Below, piece by piece: positions 1 through 5,898 of a stretch of DNA of 6,141 nt. The DNA comes from Desulfobacula sp. GTDB lineage: Bacteria; Desulfobacterota; Desulfobacteria; Desulfobacterales; Desulfobacteraceae. Every line of letters begins with the position of its first letter. The stretch's first letter is position 1. The stretch is taken from positions 1 through 6,141 of the forward strand of contig JAQICW010000585.1 of NCBI GenBank assembly GCA_027858355.1, in the 5' to 3' direction. The notes under the pieces were generated by a model. The model was not told where the DNA came from, did no database searches, and saw only the letters and a list, made by a program, of their open reading frames with translations. The position numbers were made by a program, and so were the translations under genes.

Positions 1-479
1 GAAATTAACAATGGTAATAATCTGACTTTTAGAATTTCAACAGCCTCTGGATATGCAGATTGCAAATAAAAAGGAAGGATACCAAATAAAAGTATCACAA
101 TAAAAGAGGTCATTCTTTCGTATACTATTGTAAAAAAGAAAAAAGAACGCCCGGTTTTGTTTTTTGTTACTTTTAACCACCTGACAGCCTCCCGGCCAAC
201 CGCTGAAGGCAAAAATAGCGCATAAAACCGACTGATAAAATTAATTTTTAATAATGAAGAAAAAGTTTTGTTTATATTCGAACCTTTGAGCAGGACATAA
301 TACTTTTGTGCAAGGGTACAGGAAACCACCACAGCAAATCCAACAGATATTACATAGTCAATAATATTAACATTTACAAAACTTCTGGAAAGCTGTTCCC
401 AGTCCACCTTAATTGCCAAATAAAAAATCAACAAAAAAGAAGAGAGAAGCTTTATAGACAGTGTAATTTGCTTTTGCAT
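1..479 (-). CDS. YbhN/UPF0104 (LPG synthase TM-like) flippase-like membrane protein, N-terminal part
   Basis: This reading frame starts at an ATG (479-477) just after an in-frame TAA and stays open to the window edge, giving 159 complete codons; the 3' end lies outside. The N-terminus is a hydrophobic segment (about residues 8-23) followed by a KVDWEQL motif, then a second helix (about 40-55), a basic loop, a region with FLPSAVGREAVRW (89-101), and an ER pair (121-122) leading into another helix (125-139). The helix-xDW-helix opening, the LPxxxGxxxxR loop and the downstream ER are the pattern I know from the YbhN/UPF0104 family, related to the transmembrane domain of lysylphosphatidylglycerol synthase (MprF). 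Members are inner-membrane proteins of about 300-340 residues, thought to move or bind lipids, and often sit beside GT2 glycosyltransferases. No Shine-Dalgarno is visible; the 15-base gap after the sulfotransferase stop suggests translational coupling. Family call fairly sure; substrate unknown. Confidence 0.8.
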   Translation of the reverse strand, partial: MQKQITLSIKLLSSFLLIFYLAIKVDWEQLSRSFVNVNIIDYVISVGFAVVVSCTLAQKYYVLLKGSNINKTFSSLLKINFISRFYALFLPSAVGREAVRWLKVTKNKTGRSFFFFTIVYERMTSFIVILLFGILPFYLQSAYPEAVEILKVRLLPLLI

Positions 480-495
480 TTATTTTGCAGGTAGA

Positions 496-1416
496 TCAGA
501 TTTGATAGCCCATAGATGACAACATAGGGTCAAGTATGGGATTAATTTCAGACAGTTCGGAAGACGCAAATTCTTTTTTCCACTTATTAAAATTATCCCT
601 TTTTAATTTTGGGATTGAAGACAAGAACGTATGATTATAACCAAGCTGCATAAAAGTAAATAAGGCTTCAAGAGTCTTGTCAGGTTGTGTTATAAGGTCT
701 TCATATCTAATTTCTATCTTATTCTTTTCAGGAATATTCGTCCAGGCTTCATTGATCCGCTTAACACAGTTCACCCATTGATGCGAATTAAATTGAAGCA
801 TGGAAGATTCATTATAAATATCAGTCCAGTTTTTGAATCTAGGTCCCCATCCCACATCACCATTCCAGCGAAGTCTGTTCAGATGTTTTTTCTTACTCAA
901 GACATTGCCATGCGTCTCAAACCAGAAAGCTTTAACCCTGTCTATCATGTAGGGCTGTCTGTTCAACCACTTATTGATTACTTTGGCCGACCTTTGATAA
1001 TCAAAAGAGGCCCGATTCCCTCCCGTTCCTGCAATTGCCAGTCTTTTTTTCCATTCTTTATTAATGGATAGGGTTGTATCTCTCCCGTCTCTCAATATGT
1101 GAACAAATTTTGCGTTGGGGAAAATTTCCAGAATAAACGGAATTTTCAGGCTATTTCGTGGAGATTTATCCACCACCAGTTGGGTGCCTCTTTTGGTCCT
1201 ATACGTACCGAACATCTTTCTCATATATGCCTTGACAAGAGGGGTTGCATCTTTTTTGTTTCTTTCGTCATCTTCTGCATTCCGAAAATACTTGTCCCAT
1301 ATGAAATAGGGTTCATACCATTGGGATATATCTTTATGCCTGTCAAAAATAGTACCAAGAACTGTTGTACCCGATCTTGGTGAACCTACAATAAAAACAA
1401 ATGACTCATCATTCAT
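496..1416 (-). CDS. PAPS-dependent sulfotransferase (P-loop, Sulfotransfer family)
   Basis: A 306-residue cytoplasmic protein with the two cofactor-binding signatures of sulfotransferases. The 5'-phosphosulfate P-loop is VGSPRSGTTVL (10-20) near the N-terminus. The 3'-phosphate site is ILRDGRDTTLS (107-117), with R109 and S117 at the usual eight-residue spacing. A later IEIRYEDLITQP block (235-246), a predicted helix after it, and a C-terminal part with NKWKKEF (277-283) and a final SSMGY (300-304) also fit bacterial Sulfotransfer_1/3-type enzymes. These transfer sulfate from 3'-phosphoadenylylsulfate to a hydroxyl or amine acceptor; in this polysaccharide operon a sugar or lipid-linked sugar is the likely acceptor, which is inference. 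There is no signal peptide or membrane segment, so sulfation would happen in the cytoplasm before export. The ATG at 1416 is supported by GAGG (1426-1429) nine bases upstream. Length is normal and the frame intact. Confidence 0.92.
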   Translation of the reverse strand: MNDESFVFIVGSPRSGTTVLGTIFDRHKDISQWYEPYFIWDKYFRNAEDDERNKKDATPLVKAYMRKMFGTYRTKRGTQLVVDKSPRNSLKIPFILEIFPNAKFVHILRDGRDTTLSINKEWKKRLAIAGTGGNRASFDYQRSAKVINKWLNRQPYMIDRVKAFWFETHGNVLSKKKHLNRLRWNGDVGWGPRFKNWTDIYNESSMLQFNSHQWVNCVKRINEAWTNIPEKNKIEIRYEDLITQPDKTLEALFTFMQLGYNHTFLSSIPKLKRDNFNKWKKEFASSELSEINPILDPMLSSMGYQI

Positions 1417-1522
1417 TTACCATGACCTCATAATCATATTCTAAACTTTCATAATAATATTTTTCTGCCACATGCCATCTTGTATGATAAAATTCAACAA
1501 AGCGTTCAAGGAATATGTACAA
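1409..1522 (-). CDS. possible small ORF of 37 residues between the GT2 and sulfotransferase genes
   Basis: The 112-base gap between the glycosyltransferase and the sulfotransferase holds an open frame in the same phase as the glycosyltransferase, beginning three codons after its TAA stop. A TTG at 1522-1520 has GGAG (1533-1536) ten bases upstream, inside the end of the glycosyltransferase gene. The frame ends in TGA (1411-1409), overlapping the sulfotransferase start by eight bases. The predicted peptide is rich in Tyr, Glu and Phe, with an AEKYYYESLEYDYEV stretch (19-33), and has no membrane segment. I recognise no family. It could be a real small protein, a C-terminal extension of the glycosyltransferase cut off by a recent stop codon, a leftover of a lost gene, or chance, since a frame of this length is not rare in AT-rich DNA. 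The placement of the ribosome site and the start/stop overlap are the only positive evidence. Confidence 0.25.
   Translation of the reverse strand: MYIFLERFVEFYHTRWHVAEKYYYESLEYDYEVMVNE
1426..1429 (-). promoter_or_regulatory. ribosome binding site GAGG of the sulfotransferase gene
   Basis: GAGG lies nine bases before the ATG at 1416. A nearer ATG (1423-1421) is in a different frame and meets a stop after four codons, so the site supports the 1416 start. Confidence 0.6.
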
Positions 1523-1528
1523 GTTTAT

Positions 1529-2572
1529 TTATCTCCACCAACTTTTGAATATAGTCTTTGCAAAATAAAGCCCATATTTCCAGTCTTTACCTTTTTTACT
1601 TTGACCATGCTTTCTTTTGAATATTGTTATGGGTACTTCAACAATTTTCAACCCCTTTTTCGCAGCTTTGATGATCAATTCACTGGTATGGTACTGATCT
1701 TCATATAGGGATACAGCATTTAATTTTTGAAGGTTAAATGCCCGGAAACCACTTGAAGGATCTGTAATCTTTAAACCAGTTAATGAAGTGACAATAAAAC
1801 TAAAAAAATAAACCCCTGAAAGCCTGAAAAGGCTATCTTTTTCAAAGTTACCAAGTATACGAGAACCAATAACGATATCGGCAGTCTCATTTATTATAGG
1901 TTTGATAAGAGGAACGATTTCATCTGGATTGTGCTGACAATCTGCATCCATTGTGACACAAATATTCACACCCGCTTGCATTAACATGTCATATCCCAGT
2001 CTCAGAGCTGCCCCGCCGCCCCGGTTTATTGGATTCCGGACTACATTATAGCCTTTTTGCTTTACCACTTCACTGGTGTTGTCCTCGCTGCAGTCATCAA
2101 CAACAAGGACATCAATTTGTTTCCCTGCAATTTGATCAGGGATCGTGTCAAGCAGTTTATATAAGTTCTCTGATTCATTAAAGGCAGGCATCAGAATACA
2201 GATATCACATTGTTTCAGCCTGTGAATAAGTTTCTCAGTGGTTTGAGACTGAGAAAAAGCCCTGACAAGCTGATCAAACTGAATTGAGTGCTTAAACAGA
2301 ATATTCCGGTCATAAATAATGACAAACCAAAGAATGATGGTGGAGGTAATCAATAAAGCTAAAAGTCGGCTTCTTTTCGCCATTTCCAGATTTAATATTC
2401 CCTGAATACTGTTCACAATATCCGGTTCCCAAGAGATTAATGCAAGGGAAAGGCTGATGGACAACATAAATATAAAATTTTGACGACTCCATTTTTGTCC
2501 TCTAAAAAGCCGAAAACTTAAAAGGATACCAATAATGCCAATAATAACGCCAATTATTCTAAGATTTGACAT
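1529..2572 (-). CDS. GT2 (DPM1/DPG-synthase-like) glycosyltransferase with N-terminal DUF2304-like membrane domain
   Basis: A 347-residue protein in two parts. Residues 1-105 have three hydrophobic segments (about 5-21, 32-48, 68-87) with a positively charged loop (RGQKWSRQ, 24-31) and a Pro at 50; the spacing resembles the small DUF2304 membrane domain. From about 123 a GT-A family 2 catalytic domain follows: ILMPAFNE (126-133), VVDDCSEDNT (157-166), NRGGGAAL (183-190), the metal/nucleotide site DADCQH (209-214), IGSR (235-238), TDPSSGFRAF (270-279), then SELIIKAAKKG (297-307), VEVPI (311-315) and KHGQSKKG (321-328). This is the order seen in dolichyl/undecaprenyl-phosphate mannose or glucose synthases, which load a sugar onto a polyprenyl phosphate at the inner face of the membrane. 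Donor and acceptor cannot be read from sequence. There is no C-terminal membrane domain. It starts with ATG 21 bases after the epimerase stop; the Shine-Dalgarno is weak (GAAAGA, 2586-2591). Confidence 0.9.
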   Translation of the reverse strand: MSNLRIIGVIIGIIGILLSFRLFRGQKWSRQNFIFMLSISLSLALISWEPDIVNSIQGILNLEMAKRSRLLALLITSTIILWFVIIYDRNILFKHSIQFDQLVRAFSQSQTTEKLIHRLKQCDICILMPAFNESENLYKLLDTIPDQIAGKQIDVLVVDDCSEDNTSEVVKQKGYNVVRNPINRGGGAALRLGYDMLMQAGVNICVTMDADCQHNPDEIVPLIKPIINETADIVIGSRILGNFEKDSLFRLSGVYFFSFIVTSLTGLKITDPSSGFRAFNLQKLNAVSLYEDQYHTSELIIKAAKKGLKIVEVPITIFKRKHGQSKKGKDWKYGLYFAKTIFKSWWR

Positions 2573-2593
2573 ACGTTTATATTATCTTTCTTT

Positions 2594-3592
2594 TCACTTT
2601 TTGCTATTTTGATCTATAAACCATTCAGTTGTCACTGCCAACCCTTCGCTAAGAACAGTATTTGCATACCAGCCAAGGAATTGTTTTGCTTTTGTTGTAT
2701 CTGAAAAATTTCTTTTAACATCTCCAAGACGGGGATCTACTTTTTTTATGGAAATATTTTCTACACCCTTGCCCGAAAAAAAAGAGGACAATAACTGGAC
2801 AATTTCATTAATTGTAGTTTCTCTCGCCGTAGCAATCTGGAAAATCTCACCGCCTATGGCCTTTGTATCTGTTGCAAGGCGAATCGCGTTTATCAGGTCC
2901 TGGATATAGATAAAATCCCTGGTCTGATTCCCATCACCGTATATTTCAAGGGTTTCGTTGTTAAGAATTTTTTTAATAAATCTTGCAACAGCACTGTCTT
3001 TATTGGATGATAAAGGGCCATAAACATTTCCGAAACGCAGTGCTACAGTTTCTATTCCAAATGTTCTAAAATACGAGGAGCAATACCCTTCTCCAGCAAG
3101 CTTGCTGGCACCATAGGGAGATACGGGGTGAGCTGGCAACTCTTCATGTATTGGGGGCTCACACTCACCAGCAGGTGCCCCGCTTGAGGCAAAAACAAAT
3201 CGATTCACAGAATTTGAACGAGCGGCTTCAAGGTAATTGAGTGTTCCAATAATATTTGTTTCACAGTCCTTGCGAGGATTTTCCACTGAAGGCCCGACTC
3301 CGGTATTGGCAGCCAAATGAACAATTACATCAATATTTTTTGTTATTTTGACGGCAAGATCTACATCCAGGATGTCCCCTACAATCAGATCAACTATAGC
3401 ACAAGAGGTATCAAAGGAATAATTTTGCCCGGAAATCTCGTTAAAACGACACACCTGAGAAAGATCGTGCTTGGTTCCCACGCTTAAATTGTCGACGATT
3501 CTTATATAATGTCCACCTTCATCTATAAGATTTTTTACTAAATTCCTGCCAATAAAACCGCATCCGCCTGTTATCAGCCACTTTAATCCCAT
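2594..3592 (-). CDS. NAD-dependent nucleotide-sugar epimerase (GalE/WbpP-like extended SDR)
   Basis: A 332-residue extended short-chain dehydrogenase/reductase. The NAD-binding TGGCGFIG (8-15) and acidic D34 at the end of strand 2 suggest NAD+ use. GDILD (72-76), HLAAN (92-96) and the active site FASSGAP (134-140) with Y160-x3-K164 in SPYGASK follow, then RFGNVYGP (186-193) and IYGDGNQTRDFIYI (217-230), which bind the UDP-sugar. The family interconverts the C4 hydroxyl of UDP-hexoses (Glc/Gal, GlcNAc/GalNAc or uronic acids) in the cytoplasm. Aligned by eye to GalE, the substrate-pocket 'gatekeeper' position (Tyr299 in E. coli GalE, Ser in WbpP) falls on N295 in GDVKRNFSD, a smaller residue that could permit N-acetylated sugars; this is inference. 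The start codon overlaps the end of the SQD1-like gene by ten bases, with AGAGGA (3598-3603) five bases upstream, so the two are translationally coupled. Exact substrate unknown. Confidence 0.88.
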   Translation of the reverse strand: MGLKWLITGGCGFIGRNLVKNLIDEGGHYIRIVDNLSVGTKHDLSQVCRFNEISGQNYSFDTSCAIVDLIVGDILDVDLAVKITKNIDVIVHLAANTGVGPSVENPRKDCETNIIGTLNYLEAARSNSVNRFVFASSGAPAGECEPPIHEELPAHPVSPYGASKLAGEGYCSSYFRTFGIETVALRFGNVYGPLSSNKDSAVARFIKKILNNETLEIYGDGNQTRDFIYIQDLINAIRLATDTKAIGGEIFQIATARETTINEIVQLLSSFFSGKGVENISIKKVDPRLGDVKRNFSDTTKAKQFLGWYANTVLSEGLAVTTEWFIDQNSKK

Positions 3593-4731
3593 TTTGTTCC
3601 TCTGAATATTTTATACTCTGCAATATTGTGCTTATATTTTATAACAAAATTCATCATTTCTACCATCACCTCATCTGTCAATAAATTCGGTTTCAGACCT
3701 AATTCAACCAATCCAGTATGGACTGGGTTGTAATAATGTTCTTCCATCTCTTTGCGCGGATTCTCAAGGTTTTTTATTTTAACATCCAATCCAATTTTCT
3801 GACCAGCATTTAATATTCTTTCTGCCAGTTCATTTACGCTGAATGTTTCGGTCAATTGATTAAATATCCGAAGTTCGCCTTTATCAGCAGGATTTTCAAG
3901 AGAGAGGTTAACACAATTCAACGTATCTTTTATATTTAAATATCCCCTGGTCTGTCCGCCTTTTCCATAGACAGTTAACGGATAACCGACCACTGCTTGT
4001 ACAACAAATCGGTTCAATACAGTACCGAATAATTCATCGTAACTAAAAAAGGGTAATAATAGTTCGTCTCCTTGATTTTCTTCTGTGAATATACCGTAAA
4101 CAGGACCCTGCATAAGATCTGTAACCTTAAGACCCCACATCCTCACATAATACCATAAAAGATCTGTATCCATTATCTTGGTAGTGTGGTAAAGACTTCC
4201 AGCCTGCCTGGGATACAAGAATTTGTGCTTTCTTCCATTGTGCTCTATATCAATCCAGCCCTCTTCTATATCAATGTTAGGTGTTCCATATTCACCCATC
4301 GTTCCAAGCTTAATTATGTGTGCGTCCGGCGTAAACTCTCTAACGGCAAAAATGATATTGGCAGTTACATTGAGATTATTGTTCAAAGTCAATAAAGCAG
4401 CATCACGATTCAGCATAGAATATGGTGCTGACGGCTGTTCTGCATAATGAATAATTGCTTCCGGCTGGAATTCATTGAATATCTTTGAAACAAACTGCCA
4501 ATCGGTAAGATCTCCAATATATATTTTTATACTTTTCCCAGTTTTCTCTTTCCATATCCTGATCCTCTCAGCCAGGTTGGGAACGTTATATAAGGGTTCA
4601 ACATCTTCCTTAATTGCCATCTCTCTTCTGAGATAATTGTCTGCAACAGCAACTTCATAACCATTGGCAGAAAGATGCATAGCCGTCGGCCATCCGAGAT
4701 AGCCATCTCCCCCTGCAATAAAGACTCTCAT
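3583..4731 (-). CDS. UDP-sulfoquinovose synthase-like SDR (SQD1/SqdB family)
   Basis: A 382-residue extended SDR very like SQD1/SqdB, which converts UDP-glucose plus sulfite to UDP-sulfoquinovose, the sugar donor of sulfolipid and of some archaeal N-glycans. Landmarks: GGDGYLGW (7-14) for NAD, with D31-N32 after strand 2; EQPSAPYSM (98-106); GTMGEYGTPNIDIEEG (143-158); the catalytic set T144, Y181 and K185 (YHTTK), which fall one residue off the Thr145/Tyr182/Lys186 I recall for Arabidopsis SQD1; YGKGGQTRGYL (255-265); FNQLTETFSVNELA (290-303); and EEHYYNP (330-336). Length matches mature SQD1. The segment remembered as EQRSAPYSM in the plant enzyme reads EQPSAPYSM here, so substrate use may differ. 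ATG start with AGGAGG (4740-4745) eight bases upstream, in a 12-base gap after the dehydratase. In this operon it likely supplies a nucleotide sugar for a polysaccharide, not sulfolipid: no SqdX-type or SqdD-type partner is visible here. Family is sure, sulfite use is inference. Confidence 0.88.
   Translation of the reverse strand: MRVFIAGGDGYLGWPTAMHLSANGYEVAVADNYLRREMAIKEDVEPLYNVPNLAERIRIWKEKTGKSIKIYIGDLTDWQFVSKIFNEFQPEAIIHYAEQPSAPYSMLNRDAALLTLNNNLNVTANIIFAVREFTPDAHIIKLGTMGEYGTPNIDIEEGWIDIEHNGRKHKFLYPRQAGSLYHTTKIMDTDLLWYYVRMWGLKVTDLMQGPVYGIFTEENQGDELLLPFFSYDELFGTVLNRFVVQAVVGYPLTVYGKGGQTRGYLNIKDTLNCVNLSLENPADKGELRIFNQLTETFSVNELAERILNAGQKIGLDVKIKNLENPRKEMEEHYYNPVHTGLVELGLKPNLLTDEVMVEMMNFVIKYKHNIAEYKIFRGTKWD
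3598..3603 (-). promoter_or_regulatory. ribosome binding site AGAGGA inside the end of the SQD1-like gene
   Basis: AGAGGA lies five bases before the epimerase ATG and within the last codons of the SQD1-like gene; with the ten-base gene overlap it supports translational coupling of the two enzymes. Confidence 0.65.
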
Positions 4732-4739
4732 AAATTTAC

Positions 4740-4745
4740 CCTCCT
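4740..4745 (-). promoter_or_regulatory. strong ribosome binding site AGGAGG of the SQD1-like gene
   Basis: AGGAGG overlaps the stop codon (TAG, 4746-4744) of the dehydratase gene and lies eight bases before the ATG at 4731. It is the strongest Shine-Dalgarno in the window, and its overlap with the upstream stop implies co-translation. Confidence 0.8.
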
Positions 4746-5838
4746 ATTTATCTCCGGGCCAATAGCGTTGGTCTGGATGGTTCTCTTGACTATTTACCAT
4801 ATTAAGAAGATGGTTGGAACTTAAAAAATTCCTGAGTTCATCATGGGTCAATGGCGCTTCATCACATGAAACATACGGATTTGTGACGGTTTCAGAAAGG
4901 ATGCCATCATAATCATACGGGATATCAGCATAAAGACCTCTAAATGCCGGGAGAACAGAAAAATATTGTTCAAGCTCCACTGCACGGCGGGTTTCTTCAT
5001 CATTCATGAGTTCTTCATAAAGCTTTTCCCCTGGTTTTGTACCGATCTCAATAATCTCAATATTACCCGGACTATAACCATATAAGGGAGCAAGCTCTTC
5101 GATCATCACTTGAGCAAGATCAGCAATACATATAACAGGCATTTTTGTAATAAACACTTCTCCTCCCTGGGCAATTACAGAAGAATCTATTACAAGTTGT
5201 GCTGCATCCCTGATGCTCATAACGAACCGGGTCATCCTTCTATCGGTAAGAGTGACTGGGCCACCCTTTTCAATCTGCTTGTGAAAAATCGGAATGACTG
5301 ATCCGCTTGATCCCAACACATTGCCGAAACGGGTGGATGCAAGGATTATTTCACGGCTGAAGTGGTTACTGTTTGCCGCAGTTACCAGACGTTCACCCAT
5401 GAGTTTGCTTGTTCCCATCACATTGGTGGGGTTGACTGCCTTATCCGAACTTGTAAAGATAACTTTTCCCACGTTGTTTTCAATGGCAGCCGTAATAATG
5501 TTCTGAACGCCATGGATATTGGTTTGAACTGCTTCAAAAGGGGACCTTTCACAAAGCACCACATGTTTTAAGGCAGCAGCATGAAAAACAATATCTATGC
5601 CCTCCATAATCCGATTAATTTTTGTACTGTCTCTCAAATCTGCAAGATAGAACCTTATGCGGTCATCAACAAGATATTGTTGATCCATGAAAAAGAGACC
5701 CTGTTCACTGTTGTCAATCCCTATGACCTCTTTTGGGTTGTATTTGTTTTCTTGACACAAAATTCGTAATAATTCCGATCCCACCGTCCCACAAGCACCT
5801 GTTACTAAAATTCGTTTATTTCTCAAACAATAATCCAA
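4744..5838 (-). CDS. soluble UDP-N-acetylglucosamine 4,6-dehydratase family protein (CapD/PseB-like, SMK active site)
   Basis: A 364-residue extended SDR of the Polysacc_synt_2 (CapD) type. It has TGACGTVG (13-20) for nucleotide binding, D42 after strand 2, DLRD (67-70), HAAALKHV (86-93), and the active site SSDKAVNPTNVMGTSKL (130-146). D132 and K133 match the Asp/Lys pair of PseB; the usual Tyr is M141 and the Lys is K145, giving the SMK form known from WbpM and CapE-like enzymes. Then RFGNVLGSSGSVIP (170-183), MTRFVMSI (202-209), and TKPGEKLYEELMNDEE (267-282) follow. The family removes water from UDP-GlcNAc (or a relative) to give a 4-keto-6-deoxy sugar, the first step to many deoxyamino sugars. 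It lacks the N-terminal membrane part of WbpM/CapD and so should be cytoplasmic. TTG start chosen because AAGGAG lies eight bases upstream and no in-frame ATG fits. The partner aminotransferase or reductase is not in the window. Confidence 0.88.
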   Translation of the reverse strand: MDYCLRNKRILVTGACGTVGSELLRILCQENKYNPKEVIGIDNSEQGLFFMDQQYLVDDRIRFYLADLRDSTKINRIMEGIDIVFHAAALKHVVLCERSPFEAVQTNIHGVQNIITAAIENNVGKVIFTSSDKAVNPTNVMGTSKLMGERLVTAANSNHFSREIILASTRFGNVLGSSGSVIPIFHKQIEKGGPVTLTDRRMTRFVMSIRDAAQLVIDSSVIAQGGEVFITKMPVICIADLAQVMIEELAPLYGYSPGNIEIIEIGTKPGEKLYEELMNDEETRRAVELEQYFSVLPAFRGLYADIPYDYDGILSETVTNPYVSCDEAPLTHDELRNFLSSNHLLNMVNSQENHPDQRYWPGDK

Positions 5839-5898
5839 TTGTGTATCTCCTTGATCACCAATTAAAATAGCTCAATGATTCTCCCAATCCTTTAAAAT
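5839..5898 (-). other. 60-base intergenic gap between the Wzz-like and dehydratase genes
   Basis: Apart from the ribosome binding site of the dehydratase, I see no GC-rich hairpin followed by a T run and no convincing -35/-10 pair on the minus strand. The gap therefore gives no reason to end or start a transcript here, although a weak AT-rich promoter cannot be excluded by eye. Confidence 0.5.
5847..5852 (-). promoter_or_regulatory. ribosome binding site AAGGAG deciding a TTG start
   Basis: AAGGAG on the minus strand lies eight bases before the TTG at 5838-5836. The in-frame stop TGA further upstream and the lack of any in-frame ATG before the NAD-binding motif make this TTG the best start for the dehydratase gene. 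Confidence 0.75.

Noticed and set aside
306..494. Plus-strand open frame of 62 codons at the left end
   Set aside because: It lies antisense to the YbhN-like membrane protein gene, whose minus-strand frame shows clear family motifs and continues to the window edge; the plus-strand peptide has no recognisable features.
685..1383. Plus-strand open frames (685-1071, 1099-1383, 1115-1309) opposite the sulfotransferase
   Set aside because: They are antisense shadows of a gene with intact PAPS-binding motifs, and their peptides look like no family.
2776..2783. Run of eight A (eight T in the coding strand) within the epimerase gene, and a similar run at 5956-5963 in the Wzz-like gene
   Set aside because: Such runs can cause phase variation, but both frames are intact, the tracts are short and AT-rich background makes them expected; nothing shows switching.
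4186..4447. Two overlapping plus-strand open frames opposite the SQD1-like gene
   Set aside because: They overlap each other in different frames and are antisense to a highly conserved catalytic region; no family features.
5852..5857. TGATCA palindrome before the dehydratase gene
   Set aside because: A single six-base palindrome with no second copy or longer symmetry is not evidence for an operator.
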